From contig NC_066597.1 in NCBI RefSeq assembly GCF_905475345.1, positions 4,286,001 to 4,350,000 on the forward strand: DNA of 64,000 bases. Direction: 5' to 3'. The notes under the pieces are model-generated. The model worked only from the letters and a program-made list of their open reading frames with translations, was not told the origin of the DNA and did no database searches. Source of the DNA: Vespula vulgaris (taxonomy: Eukaryota > Arthropoda > Insecta > Hymenoptera > Vespidae). Positions 25,502-39,227 of the stretch are shown piece after piece; position 1 is the first letter of the stretch, and every line of letters starts with the position of its first letter. Both the position numbers and the translations under genes were made by a program.

Positions 25502-27395
25502 ACTAGCTATCTATCGTATAGTCCTAATAGCTATTTCCTTTAACGAAACTTTATCGTTCGCTTCGATCTAAACGTAAGTTAGTTTTATTAGAAATTCTCT
25601 CACGAGTAAAAGAAGTTGGATACGAAGTGGAAAGTTTATAGTGGGTAGGATAGATAGAATTATTAGTTTTTTATTCGAAAAGAACACTTATAACGTTAAA
25701 TATTTAAAGTGGTTGGTAAGATCAGCTGTTAGATATTCTAAGTGAAAATTGATCGGTACGTCATATTTCTTCGTTTAATTGGAATTAAACGAGGAATATA
25801 TTATGCATAAAGTTAAAGAAGGGAGTGGGTATGTTGGAATATAAAATGTTATTTCTCTGATGATTATTTCATATGTTGATCTGATTTTATATATATATAT
25901 ATATAAATGTGGTGTTTGTAATAAAATATGAGTAAGCGATGTAAATAATTCATAAGTCAAACGTGTAATTATTTATATTGAGTAAGATATTCAATTGCAT
26001 TTGACCGTTTATTTGACAAAAATAATTCACGTATTAATTATTAAAAATAGTGATCAAATAAATGAAAGTCTGGAATATATATCAGCATGGTTATTCTATT
26101 TTTATCGAAATTTGACTTATACTTTATTGTTCGTTTATCAAATAATTAGAAACGATTATTCATTATAATTAATCATTTAAAATTACTTCTAATGAATATG
26201 AAAATACTAAAATGTTTTATTATATCATGCATACGTATTTATGTATGTAGAAAATTTAACATTGAAAAATAAAAAACCTCGTGGTTTAAAAATTTCTTAC
26301 CATTTGAAAGATTCGCTGTATTAAAAGTAAACTATTGTTTCAATAAAAATTCTATTCTATTTTCTCTCTCTCTTTCTTTTTTTTTGTATAAAAATGACAA
26401 TTACGATTAATTTGTAAAAATAAAGCGATGAATATATATGTAATAAAAGTAATGAAAGTACTAAAAATTTCAAAAAAAAAAGAGAGAAAATTGCAGTTTA
26501 CTAATAGCTTTAAAAGTACTTACATATACGTGCGTACATGAATTATAAAAAAAAAAGAGAGAAATAAAAGAATTCAAATAATAGTTCGATTGATAACAAA
26601 CCAAAAACATGATGATAGCAGAAAAAGTTACTATTTATAAATGTTAAAGATAAAAATGTTTGATACAAATGTTTTGCTACTTCCTTCTCTCTTTTTTTTT
26701 TTTTTAAAGCATACCTAAACAATTTTTAATACATCTAAAAGTTTTTAGTTTTGTTAAATAGCACGAAAGAGGAGGAAATAGAAAAAAAAAGTGAAGCAAA
26801 AACGGGAAAGAGAAAGATTCGAAAATAAAACAAAAAGGATTAAAAAATAAAACGATGTCCTTTTGTACGTCTCTTGTTTTTTTTTCTATTTTCCCTTTTT
26901 CCTTTTTCTTTCTTTTTTTTTTCAATTCGTTTACAGAGTAACACTCTTCCACAATAACGTATATCAATTTCATTTCGATTTTTATTTCAATTGATGAAAA
27001 CAACCATTCTTCTTTTCCTCTCTCGGAAAATAGAATGATATTCCATGTGTATAACCAACGTGTATACTATAAGTCTCAAACTATATTCAAGCACTTGCGA
27101 CTTTTCGTTTTAATTAATTAAAAAAAAAAAAAAAAAAAAGAGAGAGAGAGAGAGAGAGAAAAGAAAAAAGAAACATAAAAAAAAATAAAGAAAGAAAGAA
27201 AGAAAGAAAGAAAGAAAAAAATCTAGCAAAAACGTGAACGAGAAAAAAGTTACGGGAAAAGAAGAAAAGAAATATAAAGAAAAAAAGTAAAAGAAAAATA
27301 AAGAAGAATAACAAAAACATTTGTTGCTCCTCTCGTGCATATTCTCGTAGAATAATCTTGTTAACGAGCATCGTTCTTTGACATTTTATAATAAT
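25502..27395. other. Gene-free AT-rich sequence
   Basis: I see no gene or organised repeat beyond short poly-A/T and GA runs. A pure A run precedes GA at about 27120-27160, and GAAA repeats lie at 27186-27216. Confidence 0.5.
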
Positions 27396-27404
27396 CTTTC
27401 TCTT

Positions 27405-27473
<69 letters not shown>
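27396..27473. repeat. CTTT/(CT)n pyrimidine array
   Basis: TCTTTC-rich repeats pass into CT repeats. This is the left arm of an arrangement whose GA right arm is at 27617-27718. Confidence 0.9.
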
Positions 27474-27474
27474 T

Positions 27475-27540
27475 GACGACTACGACGACGAGTAGGACGA
27501 CGAGTAGGACGACGAGGTCGACGAGGTCGACGATGATGAT
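27475..27540. repeat. GC-rich minisatellite with 12-bp ACGACGAGTAGG-type units
   Basis: Two ACGACGAGTAGG units are followed by ACGACGAGGTCG and a further shifted copy, then GATGATGAT. Base composition is sharply different from the flanks. It reads as Arg-Pro or Ser-Thr polymers in different frames and has no splice context, so I do not call it coding. Confidence 0.8.
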
Positions 27541-27616
27541 GGGCAATCCCTTTGAACAGATTGGCTCGTCGATCGAGTGAACCGTCGATCATAGGGAAAG
27601 TTGAATCCTTGATTGT

Positions 27617-27723
<107 letters not shown>

Positions 27724-28005
27724 AAAGCTCTTCGATAGCTATTGTCTCGTAACGCGTCCATCGTTGAACAGCTTTTCGATCAAAAAGCTTCTTTCTTCTT
27801 TCCCTGCTTGGTATATTTCTTCTTCTTTTTTGTTTTTTTCTTTTCGCTTTCTTTTCTATTTTTTTTTTCTTTGCTATCCCTATCACCCCTTCTCGGACCC
27901 CATAAATTTAATAACCTATTTTCTTTGGCGAACGAGTATAAAACTTTGGTCAAGATATATCGTTCAAAATATCTTCATGAGGACAGGAAATGTTTTAAAG
28001 TGTAG

Positions 28006-29040
28006 AATAGTTTCTATTTGAATTGAATTGTTCTATGAATAAATGGAAGAATTTGTTATCGGAGGACGAAGGTATAACTTTATGGGATATTGATTTTCAA
28101 TGTCTTTTTATGTAATATAATCATTAAAAATGTAATAGAAATATGTATGTTCTTTTTTATTTGATGAAATCAAGACAAAGGGGTTAAGATTTAAAAATAA
28201 AGTATAAAGATAGCACGAAGATAAACGTTTCATTCTATTGAAAAATATCACTTTTATTTGCTTCAATATTTTTTATTAATCAACGATAAACATTTTATGA
28301 AATAAACGATCAGTATATACGAATATATTGTTTATCATTTATAATAAAATATCGATACGTACATAATTTAAATGATGACAGTATAAATAATTAAAGGTCT
28401 GGTTTTACATCGAGTTTTTATTATAAATATTAATCATCATGTTAGTAATATCGACAAATTATTATATTAACAAATTTTTTCTATTAATCGATATATACTA
28501 TTTTATCGATCACTTATATATCAAATCTTTTATTTTACAACGACGCATATTACGAAAGACGACGTATACTTTTTGGGAGAGAAAATAAGTTCTAAAAAGG
28601 AGAAGAGAAATGAAAAAGAAAAAACATTTCTAAGGGAAGAGAACTTTACTAAATTTTCATGTATTTCGGTTATGTCAGGTTTGCTGACAGCAACTTGGAA
28701 ATTCGGTAGGAGTGAATTCATTTATATTAAATACTGAAGGTCCCTTGAAAGCTGGTAGTACTGTGTTTCAATACGAACGAACATGTTTGTCCTCGTCGAC
28801 GATCTCCATTAAGCGAGTCTCCAAGCGGATATTCTCGTTCCTGACATCATCATTATCATAGTCATCATCGTCCATTCGAATACATACACACACTCTCTCT
28901 CTCTCTCTTTCTCTCTCTGTATGTGTATTTGCTTTCGTCCTAACGGAGAGTGCTGACTTATTGAGATATATATTCTCTCTATTCGGGTAATTGCAGGATT
29001 CTCGAAGCTTCTGGTGGTCAAACGTTATAATAATCTCTTC
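28006..29040. other. Gene-free sequence
   Basis: AT-rich unique DNA with a less AT-rich patch at 28680-28880 next to a short CT tract. No gene or clear regulatory element was recognised. Confidence 0.45.
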
Positions 29041-31260
29041 AGATTCAAATTTATTTTCATCTTTTAGCTTTGATTAGTTTGGATATATAATGTATCGATG
29101 ATGATAAGATATTTATGTTTTTAATCGATTCTTTTTATTTCATAAACCATGTCAATTGTTTATGATATTTCTTATTGGTTATATAAATGTAAGTAATAAT
29201 TTTGTAAGAGTTGCATCTAAATTGGGTTTGTCAAATAAACTTCAAGATGCTTTTATTTGAACGTTCTCATAGTTGGAAATAATTTTTTAAGATTCAGATT
29301 TATTTTCATCTTTTAGATCTGATAAGTTTTCATATGTAATTTGTCGATAATGATAAGGTATTTTTGTTTTTAATCGAGTTTTTTTTTTTTTTTTTTTTTG
29401 ATAAACCATGTCAACAGTTATGATATCTCTGATTGGTTATATAAATGTAAGTAATAATTTTGTGAGAGTTGCATCTAAATTGGGTTTGTCAAATAAACTT
29501 GAAGATATTTTTGTTTGAACGTTCTCATAGTATGAAATATTCTTTTAAGATTCAGATTTATTTTCATCTTTTAGATCTGATAAGTTCTCATATATAATGT
29601 GTCGATAATGATAAGGCATTTATGTTTTTCATCGGTTTTTTATTTGATACATTTTTTCAAATAAAAATGATACCGAAAGTAGCATTGATCAAATGTTGTG
29701 TTACAGATTGAAATAATTTCGTTTTTAATCAATTTGTTATTTGATAAACCTTATCAGTTATGATATCTCTTAAGATTCAGATATCATTTCATCTTTTAAC
29801 TCTTATGAGTTGTAGTATTCAATGTATAACATTTGATAAATTAGCTAGCTTTTTTTTTTTAATTGAGATAATTCATTTTAAGATACAACGATCGCAATAA
29901 TAATAATGATGATGATGATGATATTGATTTTAGAAAAGCTTTTTTTTTATCAATTTTTTAATCGATCTTGTTATCCGTTAAACTTTATCGGTTATGATAT
30001 CTCCTATTCGTGATATGAAAGAAATGAAAATTTTGTTAGCGCCGTTTTTAGATCACATTTGTCTATAAAAATGTTTTATGATAGTCGTAATTTGAAATAC
30101 TTTAAAGATAAGATTCATTTTCATCTTTTAGCTTTGCTAAGTTTAAGTAATATATAAGTAGCCTTTAACAGCTTTATTGTTGCAAGTTCGATAAGCTTGA
30201 TAGCTTTTCTTTTTTACTCTTTATTCTCTTCTTTTTTTTTTGTCGATATTGAGAGAAAATTCATTTCAGATACGATAATGGTATTGCAATAATATAACGT
30301 CGAAGATAAAATAAACAAAGAAAATGATTTTAGAAAAAGCTTTTTATACCTTCAATCGATCTATTTTATAGAATATATCTAATTACGACTTATGATATCT
30401 TTTATTCGCCTGTCATATAACAAAAATGTACAAACTTCATTAAGAGTTAATCGAATTTAATTCTTTTTAGTTTTGCTAAGTCATAATATATAATGTACAG
30501 CTTTATCGTTGCAAGCTCGATTAGTTTTGTAAGCTTTTTTCAATCTTCGATCTCAGCAAAATTCGTTTCAGATATGATCATGATTTTTTAATAATAACGA
30601 TAGGATTACATAAAGAAATAATTTAATTTTATAAATTTATTTTCACATTTTTTAATCGATCAATTATAATCTTGTGAAAATTTATTAAGCGGTATCAATT
30701 ATGATATCTTTTAAAATTCTTCAAGTTTCTTAATTTTTTTGAACAATAATAACGAGCAGATAAAACGAAAGAGAAAAATTTGATTTTAGAAAACCCATTT
30801 TATACTTGCGATCGATCAATTGTAATCCCATAAAAATTCGTTTAGACCGTAACTGTTATATCTCTATAAAATTCATGAAATTTCTTAAAAGGGATGATCG
30901 TACGATAGTAACGATCGAATAAAACAGAAAAAGAATTTGATTTTAGAAAACCATTTTATACTTTCGATCGATCGATTGTAATCCAAAGAAAAAAAAAACA
31001 ATTCTCGTAGACCATAACACTGATATATTGTTGAAGTTCGTAGAAATTTCTTAAAGGAATAATCCAATAATAGTAACGATCGAATAAAATAGAAAAAGAA
31101 TTTTATTTCAGAAACCAATTTTATACTTTCGATCGATCAATTATAATCCTATAAAAATTTCATTGAAACATATCATATTTATTAAAGGGATCATTCAACA
31201 ATAATAACGATAGAATAAAACAGATAAAGAATTTGATTTTATAATTACAATCGATCGATC
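29041..31260. repeat. Long decayed tandem array with two unit types
   Basis: The left half has units starting AGATTCARATTTATTTTCAT at 29041, 29290 and 29548 (spacing 249 and 258), with poorer copies near 29772, 30110 and 30443. Units 1 and 2 also share a nearly identical block with GGTTATATAAATGTAAGTAA and GTTGCATCTAAATTGGGTTT. The right half changes to units of about 130-160 bp starting TGATTTTAGAAAACC near 30781, 30939, 31100 and 31232, each followed by TATACTTTCGATCGATCRAT and TAATCC. No frame is open across the array. Confidence 0.75.
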
Positions 31261-31807
31261 ATAATCCTAAAAAAAAAAAAAAAGAAATTCATTAAAGCAT
31301 ATTAATTACATAATATCTTTTAAAAATCTATGAGATTTCTTAATAAACCATCCGAGATATAGTATTCATTAAATGAACTTAAATAATGAAAGGGCTATCT
31401 AATTTATGTTAATAATAAAAGAGTGTAAGGGCGAAAGAAAAACCTCTTGTTATTTTTTTATAGACGTTTAAAGTTGGAAAATTGACAGCTTGAAATACAC
31501 ACACACACAGTATATATATGTAATATATATAATATATATATATATAATATGTTCATGCGTCGTGTGTAGTGTGTGTGTGTCTTTTTTTCCCTTTGCCCTA
31601 TTCCCTTTTTTCCCCTTGTTTTAATCCCTATTCTATCCGCAAGGAGACAAAGGCATGCCGTGTTCCTGCTCTTTCGTAATTCAAACGAAACGAGCTTTTG
31701 ATTCAATAAAAGGTGAATTCCTTCTTTGTCCTCCTCGAAATTGCTTCGGGCAGTTCAAATTTACGCCGACCGATGATTCGCATTTAAGTTTTTACTTCCT
31801 CTTTATT

Positions 31808-31821
31808 CTCTCTCTCTCTCT

Positions 31822-31890
<69 letters not shown>
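31808..31890. repeat. (CT)n microsatellite
   Basis: About 40 CT units with two TTTC interruptions. Upstream lies a short unique open stretch from an ATG at 31655 that merges into this array. Confidence 0.93.
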
Positions 31891-31893
<3 letters not shown>

Positions 31894-32512
31894 TCTTATT
31901 CATTTAGAATCGTTCTACTTTGCTGTTGGATTTGTCGTTTCGAATTCGAGTTATTCGTTTCTTTCTTTCTTTCTTTCTTTCTTCCTTTCTTTCTTTCTTT
32001 CTCCCATCCACCCACTCTCTCTCTTTCTCTTTCTCTTTCTATATATATCTTTTCTCTCTCTCTCTTTCTTTCTTTCTTTTTCTTTCTTTTTTCCTTCTCC
32101 ACTAGTATTTTCGATCGATAAGGTAGAATTCTTTTCTTATCGTAAAACTTTTAACAACGATCAACAATTCTTTTCTCGAAATTAATGTTTGAAGGAGAAA
32201 ATAATAAAGGACAAATAAAAAGAGAAATAGGAGAGAAAGAAAAAGTAGAAGAGGGAGAGGAGGAGGTGGAGAAAAAGGAGAAGGAGGAAGAGGAGGAAGA
32301 GGTAATAGAAAGAAAGAAAAGTCGATTTGATAGAAGGCTGGAATAGTTTTTAGAAAGCTCACTTAATTAATCAAACGAGTTGGTCAGTCCGTCGTGAAAT
32401 GTCAATAAAGGATTGGTTCGTTTAGTTTCTATTTCTATCGCGAGTAAAACGAAATGCAATCGATCCTGTACGATGCGGGTGTCTAGACAGATAAAGAGAA
32501 AAAGAGAGAGAG

Positions 32513-32518
<6 letters not shown>

Positions 32519-32580
<62 letters not shown>
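32519..32580. repeat. (GA)n microsatellite
   Basis: About 31 GA units, complementary to the CT array about 630 bp upstream. Confidence 0.93.
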
Positions 32581-32584
<4 letters not shown>

Positions 32585-33150
32585 AGAGAAATATATACGA
32601 GTTGTTGTGTTATACTCATGGAAGAGGATTCACCGATTACAAATACTTTTTCATAGCGTATAAAATGCGTTGACCTTTCACTAGGAAAGAAATTTTCATT
32701 TGGTGGAATGCAATTGACATTGGAAATATATAGATAAACACATGATGTTTCGACCCTTTCGATTCTCGATTGGTAGAACGAATGAATTCATTTGAATGTA
32801 CACGTGACTTTGAATCTTTGTATAATAATGTATTTTCTATCAGATATTTGTTTCTCTCTTTTTTTTTTTTTTTGGAGTGAGAAAGGTCACCGTTCATCAC
32901 ATGTTTTTATTTCTAATCGTTTAGATACGTATCAATTCGTTCTTTGTATGCCATTGATTATTGAGAAATGAAAGTTTTAAGAATTTAGTGAATTTTATTC
33001 ATGAGAAAGTTGAAATTTTAAATCGAAGGGTCAAAAAGGGAAGAATCTATACTGTTATGTGCGTGTGTGTTTGTTTGTATGGAAAGGGAATATTAAAATT
33101 AATATTTGATACTACATTTATTTATGTGATATAAAATTTTATGAAAATTA

Positions 33151-33560
33151 TTTGGGTTTACCAAATAAGTAAGGTTCGAATTTACAATATTAAAATACTA
33201 GTATCGTTTATATAGATATAAAGTAGTAAAATGTGTTTCGGTAAGCGATATATTTCACGATATTATTTATTTAGATATAAAATATTGAAAGTTTTGTTTA
33301 CTTGAATATAAAATAGTAAAAGTTTTGCAATAAAGTATTATCAAGATACATTATTTAGTTTTATTTAGGTATATGGATTCTTTCTTTATTTAGATATAAT
33401 ATATTGAAGATAACAAAGAAAGCAAAATTTTTCTTTTTTCCTTGTTTCTAATATAAAATTAAAAGTAGCGTTTGTTATTAATCTAAAGATATAAAGTACT
33501 AAACTATTCCGATAAAATATTTTATTTAGTTATGAATTACTAAAGATTTCAAAATTATAT
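33151..33560 (+). mobile_element. Decayed mariner-like terminal segment with subterminal repeats
   Basis: It starts TTTGGGTTTACCAAATAAGT AAGG. The motif TTTATWTAGATATAAARTA then recurs near 33208, 33266, 33298, 33360 and 33390. Similar TTATTTAGATATAAA motifs follow the related ends at 15008 and 19621. No transposase frame is present. Confidence 0.4.
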
Positions 33561-34221
33561 TTTTCATAAATTAGACATTACACTTATTATAACAATGAAA
33601 ATATTATAATACGATATTTGAAATATTTCTTATCATTATATGTTCAGCCATTTTCGAGAAATAAAAATTTTTTCTTTCCTTTACTTTAATAATTATTTTA
33701 TTATATTATTATTTTTTAATTAATAATATTTACATATTTAGCGACAGTAAAATAAACATAAGTACCTACTCAAAACTTTCATTTTCTCTCTCTCTCTCTT
33801 TCTTTTTTTTTTCGAAAAAATCGGATTACTTCGACTCGAGTAGGATCAACGATTCGAATGTTGGCCACAGAGACTCCATTCATTTTCAATGATAACAGAA
33901 TCAAAAATTTCTACGAGGTCCTTGTTGATTACTTTTCTTTTATACACACGATACGTACGTTTACTTTTACTACCCTCGAGTGCTCATTATCGATTCATCG
34001 AAATTGGTACAGAATGAACCAAAAGTTTCTAACTAATTTTAAAAATCAATTACTCTCTTTCAACAGTCCTTTTAATCTAACTTTTTGTTTTTGCTCTTAA
34101 TTCTCAGATTGTAGCGTAGCAACTTTTCACCCATTAATATAATTCTCTAAATTGTATTAATAAATATTTTAATGAGATGTAAAAACATAATCTACGTTAA
34201 GATAGAAAGAAAGAGTTGTGT

Positions 34222-34224
<3 letters not shown>

Positions 34225-34277
<53 letters not shown>
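34225..34277. repeat. (TA)n microsatellite
   Basis: About 26 TA units. Confidence 0.92.
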
Positions 34278-34280
<3 letters not shown>

Positions 34281-35210
34281 CGTGTTATTTGAGAAAAAAA
34301 AACAGAATGAAAGTGTGAATGAACGAGCATGTTCATTCATATAAATCTATTAATAATAATGAAGGAAATGTTCCCGAGATGTCGCCACTTTTTTTTAATT
34401 CATCTTCAACGATTCCTCTTCATTCAGTTTGATTTTTAAAAACGAAAGAAAATAATGGAACGTCGAACGAAATCCGATTGAAAACTCAACGTCCGACGAT
34501 AAATCGATGCAATATGTGTCCCTGATACGTTCTATACATTATGCAGATAGTTTAGCGTGTTCTATTTTGTAAGCATAACACGGAAACTACGGAGAATAAA
34601 AATGCACGTGCGAGAAAGTACATATACATATATATAGCTATATACATATATACATACAAGAGAGATAGAGAGAAAGAGAGAGAGAGAGAGAGAGATCAAA
34701 GTTTTTCATATTTTCGAGTAGCCTCTAAAACAAATTAATTTGATTTATTATTATTATTTTATTTTATTTTTTTTTTATGTGTTTTAATATACGAATTCAT
34801 GTAATATTAAATTTGTTGGAATTTCTATAAAAGGGTAAACATTTTTTCCATTCGTTTATTAGCAATCATCTCGTTTTTATATCGCGAATAATAATTTGGT
34901 ATGTCTGAGTATGTGTATATATGTAATATTAATAATATTAATAATAATAATAATAATGATGATGATAATAGTAATAATAAAGACTCTGGCGAATTTACGC
35001 AGAGAAAAGGTGTCGCCTGAGGCTCCCATAAGACACGGGGGTCCTGCTTTCTCTAGCACACTATACAAAATATAAATTTATATTATATAATAAATTTAAT
35101 TAAATGTCTGGTTACCGGTATATGATTTTTGTTTCTATTTTTACGACTACAATTGAATCAGAACAGTGTATTTTTCTCGCTAAATCGTTTTCATGAACAA
35201 CTGAAGCAAG

Positions 35211-35258
<48 letters not shown>

Positions 35259-35799
35259 CACACATACATATTTATGAATAATGGATTTATTTTAACGGAG
35301 ACTCCAAAAAATTTTTAACGCCTCGGGCACATTGAAGGCTACATTCACCAATGAAGCAAAGTATTACTTTTTTCACATCGAAAGATATAATTATGGATGT
35401 ATATAAATATAAATTATAAATGAAGAGAAGAGTAGAAAGGTGGGAGAGAAAAGAAAAAAAAAACTGCATGTATGTACATATATATGCATATATGTATGTG
35501 TATGTGTATGAAGCATATATACACACACACACACACATATATATATATATGCTTTAATGTTCACAATCTGTGAACTAATTCGAGTTAATCGCCAATTTGC
35601 AATGCTCCGGTAACTACAAAATTACTGTTTTATTACGTGAATAAAGGCGAGTGTGTATATAACGTTATTGCTATTTCAAAAGTAGGTTATGTCTATGTTT
35701 ATACTAATGAATTCTCTGTTTTATTCCCGAGTAAAATAGGTTGCCATATTTTCGTTGTCGATTGATTATTATACATTACTCAAATTTTATTATACCGTA

Positions 35800-35840
<41 letters not shown>

Positions 35841-35981
35841 TATAAATTATGCTATAAATTACTATATTTATATGTTTATAAATATTTTCTTAAAATTTTA
35901 TATTTTTTAATATACAATTACAATATAGTATTCGTATTTTTATTATCAATGTTTATAAAACTGCAAATTTTATTATCATAT

Positions 35982-35985
<4 letters not shown>

Positions 35986-36027
<42 letters not shown>
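35986..36027. repeat. (AT)n microsatellite
   Basis: About 21 AT units. Confidence 0.9.
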
Positions 36028-36030
<3 letters not shown>

Positions 36031-37068
36031 ATGTGTATATTAAATTATGTTTGCAAAAGCCTGCTGGAAAATTTTTATATACAGTACTATCTATAACATA
36101 TCTTTCATAAATATACATATTCTCAAAATATATTATTACACACATGTAACAACATACATCATATGTGTATTACGTTATATAAATGTATATTATAAAATTC
36201 TTATAGAAACAATACCGTACATATTTTCAATGATTATACTGTACGTTCTGAAATTTCATTATTCGATATTTAACAGTATGTATACACATATATATATATA
36301 TGTATATATGTTACGTTATGTATACAAATGTATAGAGTAAAGTTGTAATAAACAATAGTATTTGTATTAGCGATCGATGATAATACATTCCTCCATGTTA
36401 TTATTAAACACATAGTAACGTTTATATACATTGACTGGCTCGACATCTTTGTTTACACGACGTAAACTTATTGCACAGTAGTATACTACGATCCAAGAGG
36501 TACGGATCAAGAGAAAGAGAGACAGATAAAGTCGTTGTACATACATACATGGTTGTCTCGTATGAGAAGGCACGATCTGAATTTCTTCGAGCGTGACGGT
36601 AAATACTATGAGGACATATATCCGTTTGATATTACGTTATATATAGAAATATAGAATAGAAGGTATATGGATAGTGAGAGAAAGTGTGAGAGAAAGAGAG
36701 AGGTTGAAGGAGGGCTCGAGGAAAGAGAAAGAAAGAGAGAGAAAGAGAAAGAGACATTAGGTTGGTTGCTACATGTGTATTTTTTAAAAAGCTGTCACCT
36801 GCATCGTGTTTTTCTAAGTATACAATATTTTTCAAAGGAAGATAATAAAAGAGAGAAAGAGAGAGATAGAGAGAGAGACAGGTAGACAGAAAAATAGTAT
36901 TCAGAGAAGAAGATAATACAGAGAAAGTTTTATACAATGTTATTTTATAATTTTATTTTTCTTTTCTCTTTTTTCATATTTCATTCATATCATATTTTAC
37001 ATAATAGTGTTAATGGGATTATAAGTATAATCACATTGTATTAATGGTATTAATTTACGTGTTCTTGT

Positions 37069-37105
<37 letters not shown>

Positions 37106-37855
37106 ATTCATATTTTTTATTCATATATTATTAAAAATTATTTTCATATATTTGTGTTTATATATATGTGTGTATGTATGTGTATGTGTTATAATATGTA
37201 ATGTAGTTATATGTATAATAAGGTTAATAGTTCATATTCATATAGTTATATTAATATTTCATTATCTCCATTTATATTTTATACATATTTCCTTTCATAC
37301 ATATTATATATAATATAACGATAATAACGTTATCATTATAAATAAATCATATGATTAGAAAAATGTATGGTGTAAAAGTCGTATAAATATACACTATCTT
37401 TAAACGTGTTTAAACGAAGAAAGGGAAAGAGTAAGAAAGATAAAAGAAATAGAAAAAAGAGAGAGAGAAAGATAAAAGAAATGGAATAAGAAACGAAGAG
37501 AAAAAGAAAGAGATGGAGATAATAACAAGGAAAACAAGAGCGTATCCATTTTTTCATGTAACCAGCACGTATGTCTTATTTACACGTATCTACGTGCAAA
37601 ATCGTACTCGAAATCTCATTCGTTTCTGTCCTTCTTCTTGAAACTGTAAAGAGAAGTTATTAGAGAAACAAAGAGAGAGAGGGAGAGAGAGAGAGACGGA
37701 TAGAGAAAAAGAGAAAGAAAGAAGATAGTAAAGAGAGGAACGTAACACACGCTGCACACAAGACAGAGACAGAAAGAGATAGAGAAATAGAGATAGAAAT
37801 AGAAATAGAGCAACGTTATTGCATGCGTTCTCAACGGCTGCTGTTACTGTTACTG

Positions 37856-37986
37856 GTATGTATGTATGTATGTATGTATGTATGTATGTATGTATGTATG
37901 TATGTATGTATGTATGTATGTATGTATGTATGTATGTATGTATGTATGTATGTATGTATGTATGTATAGATGTATGTATGTATGTA
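37856..37986. repeat. (GTAT)n array, about 32 units
   Basis: 131 bases of the GTAT/TATG tetranucleotide with one TAGA variant near 37967. Because 4-mers cycle through all frames, it gives apparently long open frames (Met-Tyr-Val-Cys on +, Ile-His-Thr-Tyr on -) which are artefacts. Confidence 0.96.
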
Positions 37987-39184
37987 TTACTGGTACATCG
38001 GACGCGTTTATCCGCGTGTGTAAGGAACGCGGAATATGTTTTACGAGCCACGCGTTATTACATCACGTATGCGTAAATGCGCACCCGTGCGGAATTCACG
38101 ATCCGATATGGGCGAACGCTTCTCTGACCATTTCTCTTGTATATCTTTTGTATACGTATGTGCACATATGTATGCATGCGTATGTATTTAAACATATATA
38201 TGTGTGTAATAATTACGCACGTAACTCGGATTTTCATGGGATTTCGACGCTTAACACGTTGAGTACTCAAATGATTTTGCATAAATCAATGGATCTTCCT
38301 TCTTTTATATTTTTGTTTTTCGTTTCTGTTCTTTTTTTGGTTCTCTTTATTTTCTTTTTCTTTTTTCGCGAGAAGGGTGTAGGATGGATGGAGATAAAGA
38401 ATAGATATTAATTTTCAGATATTTTAAATATGATTTTTCTTCTTCTTTTCCATTTTTTTTTTTGTTATTAGTTTTATTTGGAAATTTTATGAAAAAAAAA
38501 AGAAAATTCTGACACACGAGAAATTAGGAATTATGAGAAGGATTTAGTTTAACGCGTATGATATTTTTGTATTACGTAGCTTTCTTTGTTGCGTTGCGGA
38601 ATGGTATTTAAATTTACATGATATTATGTTTTATATATATATGTATATATTATATATATATTTTTCCTTTATAATATTTCCTTTTATTAAATTAATTTAC
38701 ATCTTAATTACTCCGCTTATCATAATTATACCATGCCATAATTATTACTATAATTATCGTTATATTAATTTCTTTTTTCCTCCCCCATTATATCTACAAT
38801 TTACTTTTCTTTATATACTATACCTTTATGGTATATAATAATTAACAAATAATTAACGAAAAATCAATAAGTAGATCTACGTAAATAAACGTAATATAAA
38901 TTGATCGGCATTTAATAATCTATGTTATCTCGATCGTTATTAACAAACGAATCAATCATCTTCGAGATCTTTTTCATCGATCCTTTAAAGATACTTACGT
39001 ACTTACTTATCTTACACGAAGTTAAGTGACAAAAATGATAGATACGTTTTGAAGAGATCTCAAGAATTATCTGATAAGGAACTAAATTACCTACGATTTA
39101 TTTAACCAGGCTAACTTAAGATAGAAAGAAATAGAAAAAAATGAAGATAATAAAAGAAAGAGACAGAGAAAGAGAAAAAGAGAA

Positions 39185-39227
<43 letters not shown>

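Larger units (their letters stand above)
33561..37855. other. Gene-free AT-rich sequence
   Basis: It contains AT arrays (34225-34277, 35214-35251, 35986-36027), a GT array at about 35804-35839 and CT/GA tracts near 36650-36890 and 37400-37510. An isolated GC-richer patch lies at 34980-35055 and has 30 or so open minus-strand codons that I cannot assign. No supportable gene. Confidence 0.5.

Noticed and set aside
31655..32185. 176-codon + frame from an ATG
   Set aside because: The first 45 residues are diverse, but the rest is CT-array translation. No splice donor or domain supports coding.
37590..38411. Long frames on both strands with Met-Tyr-Val-Cys or Ile-His-Thr-Tyr periodicity
   Set aside because: Produced entirely by the GTAT array at 37856-37986.
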